From Allobosea psychrotolerans (lineage in GTDB: Bacteria > Pseudomonadota > Alphaproteobacteria > Rhizobiales > Beijerinckiaceae): a stretch of DNA of 64,000 nucleotides. The position numbers and the translations under genes are program-made. Below are positions 47,337 through 56,017 of this stretch, piece after piece. The DNA lies in assembly GCF_002917105.1 (NCBI RefSeq), contig NZ_PQFZ01000013.1:110750-174749 (forward strand). Reading direction: 5' to 3'. Below the pieces are notes generated by a model, which was not told where the DNA came from, did not search any database, and worked only from the letters and a program-made list of their open reading frames with translations. How positions within the stretch are numbered: the stretch's first letter is position 1; each line of letters starts with the position of its first letter.

Positions 47337-49982
47337 TTAGGCGAGGGCGCGCTCGGCGATATCGGCGACGTCCCGCGACAATCCAGGCGTCCGCGCGACC
47401 AGCGCCAGAGAGGCCCGGGCGAGGTCCTTGCGGGCGGGTTCCAGCATCTTCCAGCTCTTGAACGAGCCGAGCAGGCGCGAGGCGACCTGGGGGTTGGTCC
47501 GGTCGAGCGCGATGACCATGTCGGCGACGAATTCGTAGCCCGCGCCGTCGGCCCGGTTGAACTGGGTCAGGTTCGCCGCGAAGCCGCCGATCAGCGCGCG
47601 CACGCGGTTGGGGTTGCCGAGCGAGAAGGCCTTGTGCTGCATCAGCCGCTTGACGCGGTCGAGCGTATCCGTTTCGGCGATCAGAGCCTGCGCCATCAGC
47701 CATTTGTCGAGCACCAGCGGCTCGTCGGCATAGAGCGCGGCGAAGCGCTCGATCAAGCGCTCGCGCGCCTCGCCGGGGATCAGCGTCATGGCCGCGAGTG
47801 CGGCCAGCCGGTCGGTCAGGTTGTCGGCGCTCGAAAACTGCTGCTCCACCAGCCGGGCCCCCATCTCGGGAGTGGCGATGGCGATCAGCCCGAGCGCCTC
47901 GTTGCGCAAGGCGCGGCGGCCGGCGGAGGCCGCATCGGGCGCGTAGGCGGCCTTGGTGGCGAGCGTGTCGCGCAGACCGACCAGCGTCGCCTCGAGCACC
48001 TGCCCGATCGCGCCCGACAGGCTGCGATGAGCACCATAGATCGCGTCGGGATCGACATCGCCGCCGATCTCGCGGGCGATGTCGGCCGGGGCCGGCAGGC
48101 GCAGCACCTGGGCGGCGAAGGCCGGGTCGGCAAGCCCCTGTTCGCGCAGGAAGCGGTCGAGCGCGCCTGCGATCTCGTTGGCCTTCGCCAGCAGGGTGGC
48201 GGGGTCGGTGCCGGGGCGCCCGGCCGCGACCAGCGCCCGCGTCGCCACGCTCTGCAGCGCCTGCCAGCGATTGAAGGAATCGCTGTCGGCCGAGAACAGG
48301 CGCAGCAGATCCGCATCGGAGAGATCGAGTTCGAGCCGCACCGGCGCCGAGAACCCGCGCAGCAGCGAGGGGATCGGCGCTTCCGCGACATTGCTGAAGA
48401 CCACCGAAAGCGAGGGCTGGTCGAGCACGATCAGCCCGTCGCCGGCATAGGCGGCCGATCCGGTCGTCAGGGGCAGGTCGCCGCCCTTGCCGACGAGCCC
48501 GAGCGCGACCGGCAGCACCACCGGCTGCTTGGTGGTCTGGCCCGGCGTCGGCGGCGTCGTCTGGGCAAGGTCGAGCGTGTAGCGCTTCGCCCGCGCGTCA
48601 TAGCGGCCCGAGGCGACGATGGTGGGCGTGCCCGCCTGCTCGTACCAGCGCGCGAAATCGGAAAGGTCCTTGCCCGAGGTCTCGGCGAAGCAGGCCAGGA
48701 ACTCCTCGATCGTCGCCGCAGTGCCGTCGCAGCGCTCGAAATAGAGGTCCATGCCGCGCTTGAAGGCGTCCGCGCCGATCAGGACCTTGAGCATGCGGAT
48801 CACCTCCGCGCCCTTCTCATAGACCGTCGGCGTGTAGAAGTTGTTGATTTCCTTGTAGGCGCGCGGCCTGACCGGATGGGCGAGGGGGCCCGCATCCTCG
48901 GAGAACTGCGTCGCGCGCAGCGTGCGCACATCACTGATGCGCTTGACCGGGCGCGAGCGCTCGTCGGCGGAGAACTCCTGGTCGCGGAAGACGGTGAGGC
49001 CCTCCTTCAGGCAGAGCTGGAACCAGTCGCGGCAGGTGATGCGGTTGCCGGTCCAGTTGTGGAAATACTCATGCGCGATGATCGCCTCGATCGAGGCATA
49101 GTCGCCATCGGTGGCGGTCTGCGGATCGGCCAGGACATATTTGTCGTTGAAGATGTTGAGACCCTTGTTCTCCATCGCGCCCATGTTGAAGTCCGAGACG
49201 GCGACGACGTTGAACACGTCGAGATCGTAATTGCGGCCGAAGACGCGCTCGTCCCAGCGCATGCAGCGCACCAGCGAATCCAGCGCCCAGCCGGCGCGGC
49301 CGGCCTTGCCGGGCTCGACATAGACCGCAAGCTCGACCTGCTGGCCGTCGGCGGTGACATAGTCCGCGCGGACATGGTCGAGCGCACCGCCGACCAGGGC
49401 GAAGAGATAGGCGGGCTTGGGGTGGGGGTCGTGCCAGACGGCGAAATGCCGGTCACTGCCGGGCACTTCGCCCGTCGCGACGCGGTTGCCGTTGGAGAGC
49501 AGCACCGGCGCCTCGGCCTTCGCCGCCTCCAGCCTGACCGTATAGACCGACATCACGTCGGGCCGGTCGAGGAAATAGGTGATGCGGCGGAAGCCGTCCG
49601 CCTCGCATTGCGTGCAATAGACCCGGGACGAGCGGTAGAGGCCCATCAGCTTGGTGTTGGCTGACGGGTCGAGCACGGTCTCGATCGTCAGGGTGAAGCC
49701 GCGCTGGGGCGGCGCATGAACAGTCAGCGATTGCGGGCCGGCGGTGAAGGCGCTCGCATCGAGCGCGGCGCCGTCCAGCTTGATTGCGCTCAGCGCCAGC
49801 TCGTCGCCGTCGAGGATCAAGGGCGCGCCCGGCCGTCCGGCCGGGTTGGGCCGCAGGCCGAGCAAGGCGCGCACGCGGGTCTGCTGCGGGGCGAGGCTGA
49901 TATCGAGATCGACCGTGTCGATCAGCCAGTCGGACGGGCGATAGTCCTCGAGGCGGATCAAGGGGGTGTCTTCGGCGCGCAT
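47337..49982 (-). CDS. pepN: Aminopeptidase N
   Basis: An 881-residue M1 zinc aminopeptidase that removes N-terminal residues from peptides in the cytoplasm. GAMEN is at 268-272, the zinc motif HEYFH at 304-308 with the third ligand Glu327 in LKEGLTVFRDQEFSAD. The N-terminal SSRVYCTQCEADGFRRITYF is the substrate-binding signature of the E. coli PepN type. Length is normal. It is monocistronic as far as visible. Confidence 0.96.
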   Translation of the reverse strand: MRAEDTPLIRLEDYRPSDWLIDTVDLDISLAPQQTRVRALLGLRPNPAGRPGAPLILDGDELALSAIKLDGAALDASAFTAGPQSLTVHAPPQRGFTLTIETVLDPSANTKLMGLYRSSRVYCTQCEADGFRRITYFLDRPDVMSVYTVRLEAAKAEAPVLLSNGNRVATGEVPGSDRHFAVWHDPHPKPAYLFALVGGALDHVRADYVTADGQQVELAVYVEPGKAGRAGWALDSLVRCMRWDERVFGRNYDLDVFNVVAVSDFNMGAMENKGLNIFNDKYVLADPQTATDGDYASIEAIIAHEYFHNWTGNRITCRDWFQLCLKEGLTVFRDQEFSADERSRPVKRISDVRTLRATQFSEDAGPLAHPVRPRAYKEINNFYTPTVYEKGAEVIRMLKVLIGADAFKRGMDLYFERCDGTAATIEEFLACFAETSGKDLSDFARWYEQAGTPTIVASGRYDARAKRYTLDLAQTTPPTPGQTTKQPVVLPVALGLVGKGGDLPLTTGSAAYAGDGLIVLDQPSLSVVFSNVAEAPIPSLLRGFSAPVRLELDLSDADLLRLFSADSDSFNRWQALQSVATRALVAAGRPGTDPATLLAKANEIAGALDRFLREQGLADPAFAAQVLRLPAPADIAREIGGDVDPDAIYGAHRSLSGAIGQVLEATLVGLRDTLATKAAYAPDAASAGRRALRNEALGLIAIATPEMGARLVEQQFSSADNLTDRLAALAAMTLIPGEARERLIERFAALYADEPLVLDKWLMAQALIAETDTLDRVKRLMQHKAFSLGNPNRVRALIGGFAANLTQFNRADGAGYEFVADMVIALDRTNPQVASRLLGSFKSWKMLEPARKDLARASLALVARTPGLSRDVADIAERALA

Positions 49983-50176
49983 GGACTGACCTGACAGAAG
50001 CGACTCTGGAGCCTCGTGTGTAGCCCGAGCCTCCTCCGCTCGAAAGTCCGCGCGCGCCGCAGGGCTGGAGCGTTTGCGAGCGAACCGGTGTCCGCTGTGC
50101 GCGAAAGCGCTTTAGCGGTTCTGGGTTCCCGGCCCATGGGTCTCTCCCATAGGCTTCGCCATGGCCCGGCTTCAGG
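49983..50176. repeat. Gap with degenerate repeats
   Basis: Contains a GCGAACCGGTGTCCGCTGTG half-palindrome (about 50079-50098) and a degenerate family B piece (GGTTCTGGGTTCCCGGCCCA onward, 50117-50172). No gene. Confidence 0.5.
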
Positions 50177-52282
50177 TCAGAGGAGATCGGCAAGCATCCG
50201 CGCTGCCCGTTGGGCGCCCTCAGCCTCGACTGGCCTGAATCGCGGTGGTGCGTGCAGCGCCGCGACCATGGCCTCGGCGATCATGTCCGGCGTCGCAGTG
50301 GCGTAGTCCATACGCTGCCCCGCACTATACCGGTCGAGGCGATGGGCGACGTGGAAATTCTGTTCGAAGTGGTTGCGGAGCGGGAAATAGAGAAACGGCG
50401 TGCCCGCCGCCGTCAGCTCCATGCAGGTGGTCAGCCCGCCCTGCACCAGCGCGAGATCGCACGCCGCAAGATGACGGTCGAGGTTCGGCACGAAGGCATG
50501 CACTTCGACGCCGGCTGGCGCCATGAGCGAGGCAGGATCGATGCGCGGACCGGCGACGACGATCATGCGCAGCCCCGGGAGCCGTGCGCTGGCCATCGCA
50601 TGGCTTTGCAGGATGCGCCTGATCATATGCCCGCCGATCCCCGAGCCGCCGACCGTCACGACGCACACGCGCTCGCCGCGATTGTAGCCGAGCCTCTCGC
50701 GCAACTCGGCCCGGCTGCCGAAGCTCTGAGGGTGCGCGCCGATAACGTAGCCGGCGAAATCGAAGTGCCTGGGCACCCAGTCGCGCATCGCCGGCAGGTC
50801 CCGGCCGAACGACAACGGAGCAATGTCCTCGGGATCGCCGACGAAGATGGCACGATCCCGGACACCCGGGTGGCGTTCAATGTGCCCGATCATCTCGGCA
50901 TTGTAGTCGGTGGTCAGAAAGGCTTCGTGATCTCCTCCCGATGGCATGGGCACATAGCCGACGAAATCGGTGAGCCAGGCGAGCTTAGCCCTCTTCAGCT
51001 CCGGATGCTCGTGCCAATAATGGTCGATGTCCCAGGCCTCATCGGCGATCACGAGATCGTAGCCGCCCTCATCGACGGCATCCTGGAAGATCATGAAATT
51101 GGCGATCAGCACCTCATCCATCCGGCGGATGGCCTGGAAGGCATTGAGCTCGTGCTCGCCCGACTCCAGTTCGATGTGCTGCGTCTCGCTGGCAAGCCGA
51201 GAACTCAGCGGATGGATGGGCTCGCGATGCGCTTCCAGCAGGCGCGTCACCGGATCCTGCGCCAGCCAGTCGATCCGCAGCTCCGGGTGCAGTTTACGCA
51301 GCTCGCGGGCAATGGCGATGTCGCGGCGACCATGTCCAAGACCGATGGGCGAGGACAGGTAGAGCGCTTTCCTTGTCTTCGTGTTCCGCCGCACAGCGCC
51401 CTTCCGGGCGGGAATGCCGAGCTTTCGGTCGAGAAAATCGGCGATCAACGTGTTGCACTTCGCGGGATAGCGCCCGAACGGATTGTGGCCGCCACCTGGA
51501 ATCGCAACGAGTTCGGCGCCGGTCACCTCCGCCACCGCTTGCGCGCGCGCAAGGGGCTGAATCTGATCGCTCTCGCCGTGGATCATCAGCATTGGGCAGC
51601 GAATGTTGCGATACATCGCCTCGCTGACATCGAAGGCTGGCGGAAGTGAGCGCGCTTCCACGGTCTTGATCAGAACGGAACCCGTGGTCTCGCTGGCCCA
51701 GCCGATTGCATCCTCGATCTGCTTGGTCGAGTGAGGATCCGAGAAGATGTTGCGGACGAAATAATCCGCGAAATCGGGATAGTTCCTAAGCCAGTATTCG
51801 CGGTTGTACTTGTTCCATCCCTCGAACCGTTCATGCTTGGCGAGAAAATGCTGCGGTGTCGCATAAGGGTGTCCGGGGCCTATGCTTGCCGATGTCCCGC
51901 CCAGAATTGCCGCTTTTGCCCGTTCGGGGTGATGCGCGGCGAGCGCGCAAGCCAGCATGCCGCCAAAGGAAAGACCCACGAGGATGGCCTCGCCGGCCTC
52001 GGCTGCGTCCATGACGGCAAGCGCGTCGGCGAGGTAGTTGTCCAGCGCGTACGCAGCCACAGCGGCGGGCCTGTCGGACTTGCCGTTGCCGCGGCCGTCA
52101 TAGGCAATGCAGCGGAAGCGCTCGCTGAAATAGGGCAACTGCGCCTTGTAGACGCGGGAGTGCACGATGCTCCAAGGCGGCAGGAAAACAATCGTCTCCG
52201 GGCCGTCGCCATAGATCTCGTAGTGCAGCTTCACGCCGTCGCGATCGACGAAGCCCTCCTCGCCGGGCAGCTTTGCGCGCAT
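50177..52282 (-). CDS. Alpha/beta hydrolase - glycosyltransferase fusion protein
   Basis: A 701-residue two-domain protein. Residues 1-290 are an alpha/beta hydrolase with a complete triad: Ser105 in LVGLSFGGM, Asp239 in HGESDQ and His266 in GGGHNPFG. Residues about 300-701 are a GT-B glycosyltransferase of UGT/MurG type: SSPIGLGHGRRDIAIA (about 310-325), VVTVGGSGIGG, and the donor-site region VQGGLTTCMELTAAGTPFLY with RNHFEQNFHVAHRL. No signal peptide or TM helix is seen. It is the last gene of an operon with a membrane methyltransferase and TetR regulator, 4 bases after the TetR stop. It may hydrolyse and glycosylate a lipophilic compound; the substrate is unknown. Confidence 0.85.
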   Translation of the reverse strand: MRAKLPGEEGFVDRDGVKLHYEIYGDGPETIVFLPPWSIVHSRVYKAQLPYFSERFRCIAYDGRGNGKSDRPAAVAAYALDNYLADALAVMDAAEAGEAILVGLSFGGMLACALAAHHPERAKAAILGGTSASIGPGHPYATPQHFLAKHERFEGWNKYNREYWLRNYPDFADYFVRNIFSDPHSTKQIEDAIGWASETTGSVLIKTVEARSLPPAFDVSEAMYRNIRCPMLMIHGESDQIQPLARAQAVAEVTGAELVAIPGGGHNPFGRYPAKCNTLIADFLDRKLGIPARKGAVRRNTKTRKALYLSSPIGLGHGRRDIAIARELRKLHPELRIDWLAQDPVTRLLEAHREPIHPLSSRLASETQHIELESGEHELNAFQAIRRMDEVLIANFMIFQDAVDEGGYDLVIADEAWDIDHYWHEHPELKRAKLAWLTDFVGYVPMPSGGDHEAFLTTDYNAEMIGHIERHPGVRDRAIFVGDPEDIAPLSFGRDLPAMRDWVPRHFDFAGYVIGAHPQSFGSRAELRERLGYNRGERVCVVTVGGSGIGGHMIRRILQSHAMASARLPGLRMIVVAGPRIDPASLMAPAGVEVHAFVPNLDRHLAACDLALVQGGLTTCMELTAAGTPFLYFPLRNHFEQNFHVAHRLDRYSAGQRMDYATATPDMIAEAMVAALHAPPRFRPVEAEGAQRAARMLADLL

Positions 52283-52286
52283 GATC

Positions 52287-52901
52287 TCACCTCTTCGACG
52301 AAGCTCCTTCCGCCATGCGAATGAGATCGCCCACGCGCCGCAAGGATTGGCGCACGGGCGAGCCCTGCCTTTCCAGGCCGAGGAGATAAAGGCTTTCCGC
52401 CCCGATGAAAGCGTTGGCGACGAGGGCCGCGACCTCCTCGGGCGAGAGCGGGCCCAGGCCGCCTATTTCAGGCTCGCTCCTGCGCACGGCGTCCACGATG
52501 AGATCCACCCAGCCCATGATCCCGGTGCGAATGACCTCGGCGACAGCTTGGTCATGCCAGCTGGCGGCGATGAGCTCCTGTAGAACGCGCACATAGCCCG
52601 AGCCGATATCGTCGTCGAGATATTGGCAGGCGCGGTCCCATCGCTCCGATAGCTTGAGCGTCGTGTCGCCGAACATGGCGTTCTGGCGACTGAGCAACTG
52701 TGCGTTCAGATATTCGAAGAGCGCGAGCACGAGCCCCTGCTTGGAGCCGAAGTGATAGTGAATCTGGCTCAGCGGCACGCCTGCGGCCGCGGCCACCTCA
52801 CGGGTCGACAATCCGGCATAGCCGTTCTGGCGCAGCACCTGCTTGGCCGCCTCGAGCAGCGTGACGCTGGTCTCCGGTTTCTTCGACAACGCGCCCGCCA
52901 T
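52287..52901 (-). CDS. TetR-family transcriptional regulator
   Basis: A 204-residue repressor. The N-terminal helix-turn-helix is TLLEAAKQVLRQNGYAGLST, REVAAAAGVPLSQIHYHFGSK (about residues 14-55). The C-terminal ligand domain shows DLIVDAVRRSEPEIGGLGPL. It sits between the methyltransferase gene (62 bases upstream) and the hydrolase-glycosyltransferase gene (4 bases downstream), and probably controls all three through the palindromes at 53800-53848, induced by the substrate or product. Confidence 0.9.
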   Translation of the reverse strand: MAGALSKKPETSVTLLEAAKQVLRQNGYAGLSTREVAAAAGVPLSQIHYHFGSKQGLVLALFEYLNAQLLSRQNAMFGDTTLKLSERWDRACQYLDDDIGSGYVRVLQELIAASWHDQAVAEVIRTGIMGWVDLIVDAVRRSEPEIGGLGPLSPEEVAALVANAFIGAESLYLLGLERQGSPVRQSLRRVGDLIRMAEGASSKR

Positions 52902-52963
52902 GCCAATCCTTTCACCTCCCGCGGCACTTCATTCGAGAAGCGCCAAGGATCATCCCGCGTCGG

Positions 52964-53746
52964 TTATGGCCGCTTCGGCCTCGCCGACGGCGTTTCAGCG
53001 GAGCCATCTGCGACAACCTTCCGCCTGGGAAGCGGAATGAGCATCGATACCTGCTCGCGATAGCGGCGATATTGATCGCCAAACAACCCGATCAGATCGC
53101 GTTCCTCGAGATGGATCCCGATCAGGATGTAGGCGGTGGTCGCGATCGCAAACAGCAGATGCCCGGCCGTCATGGCGGGCGTTGCCCAGAAGGCCAGCAG
53201 GAAGCCGAGATAGATCGGATGCCGGACCTTCCTGTAGAAGAATGGCGTCTTGAACACCGGCTCAGGCAATGTTCGGCCACGTAGCCGGGCATAGACCTGG
53301 CGCAGGCCGAACAGCTCGAAATGATTGATCAGGAACGTGCTGATCAGCACGACGGCCCAGCCGACCCAGAAAATGGCCTGCAAGGCCCTGGCGCCGGCAG
53401 GATCGGTCACCGACCAGACCAGTTCGGGCATCGGCCGCCACTGCCAGTAGAGCAGCACCAGCGCTAGGCTCGCGAGCAGCACATAGGTCGTCCGCTCGAC
53501 CGACTGCGGCACGAACCGCGTCCACCAGCGCTTGAACCCGGGCCGAGCCATGACGCTGTGCTGAATGGCGAAGAGCCCCAGCAACACCATGTTGATCAGC
53601 AACGCCGGAGCAAGCGGCCCGGCTGCGCCGCTGTCGATCGTCTTGGGCACCGGCAGGTTGCCGACGAAGGCGACGGCGTAAAGGAATGTGCCGAGGAACA
53701 GCAGATAGGCCAGCACACCGTACAGAACTGAAGCGATGCCACCCAT
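52964..53746 (-). CDS. Membrane methyltransferase, MddA/isoprenylcysteine-methyltransferase-like
   Basis: A 260-residue integral membrane protein with about five or six TM helices. It closely follows the methanethiol S-methyltransferase (MddA) pattern: YAVAFVGNLPVPKTIDSG, LLGLFAIQHSVMARPGFKRW, FLINHFELFGLRQV and the SAM-binding RHPIYLGFLLAFWATP, with HLEERDLIGLFGDQYRRYRE near the end. MddA makes dimethylsulfide from methanethiol. Here it shares an operon with a TetR gene and a hydrolase-glycosyltransferase, so another thiol or lipophilic substrate is possible. AAGGAGG is 7 bases before the ATG; an in-frame extension to 54019 runs through repeats. Confidence 0.85.
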   Translation of the reverse strand: MGGIASVLYGVLAYLLFLGTFLYAVAFVGNLPVPKTIDSGAAGPLAPALLINMVLLGLFAIQHSVMARPGFKRWWTRFVPQSVERTTYVLLASLALVLLYWQWRPMPELVWSVTDPAGARALQAIFWVGWAVVLISTFLINHFELFGLRQVYARLRGRTLPEPVFKTPFFYRKVRHPIYLGFLLAFWATPAMTAGHLLFAIATTAYILIGIHLEERDLIGLFGDQYRRYREQVSMLIPLPRRKVVADGSAETPSARPKRP

Positions 53747-53799
53747 GGCGATGCCTCCTTGACGTGGAGCTGCCGAAAAGCGCGGCGCCGCGCCTTCGT

Positions 53800-53848
53800 T
53801 CGGTCGAACGACCGATATAACTGAATGTAATATCGGTCGACCGACCGA
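53800..53848. promoter_or_regulatory. Paired palindromic operator-like sites in front of the methyltransferase-tetR operon
   Basis: TCGGTCGAACGACCGA (53800-53815) and TCGGTCGACCGA (53833-53844, followed by CCGA) are two palindromes with centres about 31 bp apart. Between them CGACCGATAT (53809-53818) pairs with ATATCGGTCG (53830-53839). This is the form expected for TetR-family operators. They lie 54-102 bases upstream of the operon's first start codon, over the likely promoter. Confidence 0.7.
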
Positions 53849-53901
53849 GTCAATCGCCGGATCGGTCCTGCCCTTCCACGGATCACTCCAAACGGCTCCA
53901 G

Positions 53902-54080
53902 GAGCATCGGCCCGAAAAGTGGGAACCGGTTCTCGGATCAGCCGAGGCAGGTTCAAAGAGCATCGGCCCGAAAAGTGAGGACCGGTTTTCGGGCGAGCCG
54001 ATGCAGGATCAAAGAGCATCGGCCCGAAAAGTGGGAACCGGTTTTCGGGTCAGTCGATGCAGGATCAAAGAGCATCGGCC
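53902..54080. repeat. 56-bp tandem repeat, three copies plus a partial
   Basis: Units at 53902-53957, 53958-54013 and 54014-54069 each begin GAGCATCGGCCCGAAAAGTG, contain an ACCGGTT(T/C)TCGG centre and end in GGTTCAAA or GGATCAAA; a fourth start is at 54070-54080. Each unit is itself a small imperfect palindrome. Confidence 0.85.
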
Positions 54081-54107
54081 TACGACCCGGCTCATGGCTG
54101 AAGCTCC

Positions 54108-54153
54108 GCCGTCATTCCGGGGCGATCCGAAGGCTCGAGCCCGGAATGACGGC
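54108..54153. repeat. Palindromic repeat family B, short copy
   Basis: GCCGTCATTCCGGGGCGATC joined directly to the right arm CTCGAGCCCGGAATGACGGC, a version of family B lacking the long interior. It lies next to the 56-bp tandem array. Confidence 0.75.
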
Positions 54154-54170
54154 AGAGAAAACGCCAGCGC

Positions 54171-54455
54171 TCAGCGCCAGCCGGCTTCCTTGTCGCAGGC
54201 GGCGCGTGCCGCCGGGTTGCTCTTTTCCCATTGCGTGATCGAGCGGGTCTCGTTGTCGCTCATCTTGTTGTTCATGCAGACGCAGTATTTGCGCACGATC
54301 GGCTCGGCCGCGCCGCCGGCATTGTCGATCAGGCATTGGCCGACCCATTTGGCGTCATCGGCGCTCTGCGCCAGGGCGGCTTGGCCGGTAAACAGGGTCT
54401 GGCCGGCGAGCAGGGCGAATGCGACGGCGGCGGTCGCGAAATTGGCAGTCTTCAT
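54171..54455 (-). CDS. Small secreted Cys-containing protein
   Basis: A 94-residue exported protein: signal peptide (FATAAVAFALLAGQTLFTG, cleaved near ALAQ), then a mature part of about 65 residues with four Cys (VGQCLIDN, KYCVCMNN, RAACDKEAG). The repeated Cys pattern suggests disulfides in the periplasm. GAGGAA is about 10 bases before the ATG. No family name is recognised. Confidence 0.78.
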   Translation of the reverse strand: MKTANFATAAVAFALLAGQTLFTGQAALAQSADDAKWVGQCLIDNAGGAAEPIVRKYCVCMNNKMSDNETRSITQWEKSNPAARAACDKEAGWR

Positions 54456-54559
54456 CAGAGATGTTCCTCGTCATGCCGGCTGTTCGGAAGCGACAGCGTT
54501 TGGCGGCCGCAACCTCTCACCGGGACGTGGACCTGGAATGCATCGGCTGTGAACGGCGG

Positions 54560-56017
54560 TCACAACCCGGGCAGCGGATCGGGCGTTGTCGCCATGCGCG
54601 CCGGCTCTGCATGGCTGACGAGCCGGCAGACGCGCGGCCGCGCGATCCGGACTGCGCGCTCGATCGCATCGACGGCGGCATGGACGGCCGCGACATCGAG
54701 CGCGGGGTCGACGCGGCAATGATAGTTCACCACCAGCCCGTTCTCGGTCTGGCGCACGCGGACGCTGTGAATGTCGTGGATCGGCCCGCCGAGTTTTGAG
54801 GCTTCGCCCGCCAGGGCCTTGCCGATGTCCTCGACCGTCTCCCAGGCGGCGTTGTGACCCGCCGGTGCGCCGGTTTCCATCGGTTCGATATGGGTTTCGA
54901 CCTCCGTCTCGCCGCCGAATTCATCCCGGATCGCCGCTTCCAGCCGGGTGGCGATGTCATGCGCTTCGCCCAGCGGCAGTTTGGCGTCGACCTCCATGTC
55001 GAGGCTCACCGAGAGCCGCCCGCCAATGGTGTGGACGGTGACGTGATGCACCGGGATCTTGAGCTTGAGCGCGATCAGCAGCACCTTCTCCAGCGCCGTC
55101 TCGTCATCGACCTGGATCGGGTTGGCGGTGATGGTGATCTCGGCGCCGGGCTCCTCCTGCTCGACGGCGTCGAGCAGCGACTGCTTGATCGCCACGACCC
55201 GGTCGAGCGGCAAGGTGCGCGAGACGCGGATGCCGATCTCGCCATAGGTTCGCCCGCCCGCCGGGCGGACCCTGATCCAGTCGACCGCCACGATGCCCGG
55301 CACGGCGGCCGCGATCTTGTTCAAGCGTTCGCCGACGCCCTCCGGTGCGGCATCCATTAAGGTGTTGATGGTTCGCCGGGCCAGCCTGAAGGCGGAAAAG
55401 GCGGTGAAGGCCGCGATCGCGAAGGCGGCGATCGTGTCGGCGCGTGGCGCCCCGGCCCAGACGCCGATGAGGCCAGCCAGCACCAGCGCGGAGCCGACGA
55501 AATCTGCCGAGAAATGCGTCGCTTCTCCGGCCAGCGCCTCGCTGCCGGTCTCCTTGGCGACGCGGCTCAGCGAGCGCCAGCGCAGCGCATCGACCGTCAT
55601 CGAGAGCAGCATCACGCCGATGACCACGGGCGTGACGGCGACATATTCGGCAATGCCCTGCCACAGCCGCGAGCCCGCCTCCCAGAGGATCGCGCCGGCG
55701 AGCGTGAACAGGATCGCGGTTTCGACCAAAGCGGCCAGCGCCTCGAGCTTGCCATGGCCGTAATGGTGCTCCTCATCCGCCGGCTTGTCGGCGGCATGGA
55801 CGGCAAACCAGGTGAACAGGGTCGAGCCGATATCGACCAGGCCCTGGAGGGCGTCGGTCAGCAGGGCCAGCGAGCCCGAGATTATCGCCGCCACGACCTT
55901 CGCGGCCGTGAGCAGGATGGTGGCCATCACGGACAGCATCGCCGCGCGGCGCTTGATCGCGCTGATCTGCAGCGCGGTCGGCGCCGGCCGCTCGTCTGCG
56001 TCATCCGTTCTCGTCAT
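54560..56017 (-). CDS. Cation diffusion facilitator family transporter with extended C-terminus
   Basis: A 485-residue divalent-metal/proton antiporter. The six-TM domain covers about 20-215. The TM5 metal motif is HFSAD (His168-Asp172), but the TM2 motif reads QGLVD (Gln58-Asp62) where FieF-type proteins have Asp-x3-Asp or Zn exporters His-x3-Asp. A His-rich loop EEHHYGHGK follows TM2. After a first cytoplasmic domain there is about 200 residues more than usual, containing further ferredoxin-like repeats (HHVTVHTIGGRLSVSLDMEV; IHSVRVRQTENGLVVNYHCR). The metal is not predictable. Confidence 0.88.
   Translation of the reverse strand: MTRTDDADERPAPTALQISAIKRRAAMLSVMATILLTAAKVVAAIISGSLALLTDALQGLVDIGSTLFTWFAVHAADKPADEEHHYGHGKLEALAALVETAILFTLAGAILWEAGSRLWQGIAEYVAVTPVVIGVMLLSMTVDALRWRSLSRVAKETGSEALAGEATHFSADFVGSALVLAGLIGVWAGAPRADTIAAFAIAAFTAFSAFRLARRTINTLMDAAPEGVGERLNKIAAAVPGIVAVDWIRVRPAGGRTYGEIGIRVSRTLPLDRVVAIKQSLLDAVEQEEPGAEITITANPIQVDDETALEKVLLIALKLKIPVHHVTVHTIGGRLSVSLDMEVDAKLPLGEAHDIATRLEAAIRDEFGGETEVETHIEPMETGAPAGHNAAWETVEDIGKALAGEASKLGGPIHDIHSVRVRQTENGLVVNYHCRVDPALDVAAVHAAVDAIERAVRIARPRVCRLVSHAEPARMATTPDPLPGL

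Noticed and set aside
47118..49664. 848-codon plus-strand frame over pepN
   Set aside because: It is a shadow of pepN and begins inside a palindromic repeat.
53902..54080. 56-bp array as a CRISPR or iteron origin
   Set aside because: Units abut without unique spacers and no replication protein is nearby; it is a simple tandem repeat of a palindromic element.
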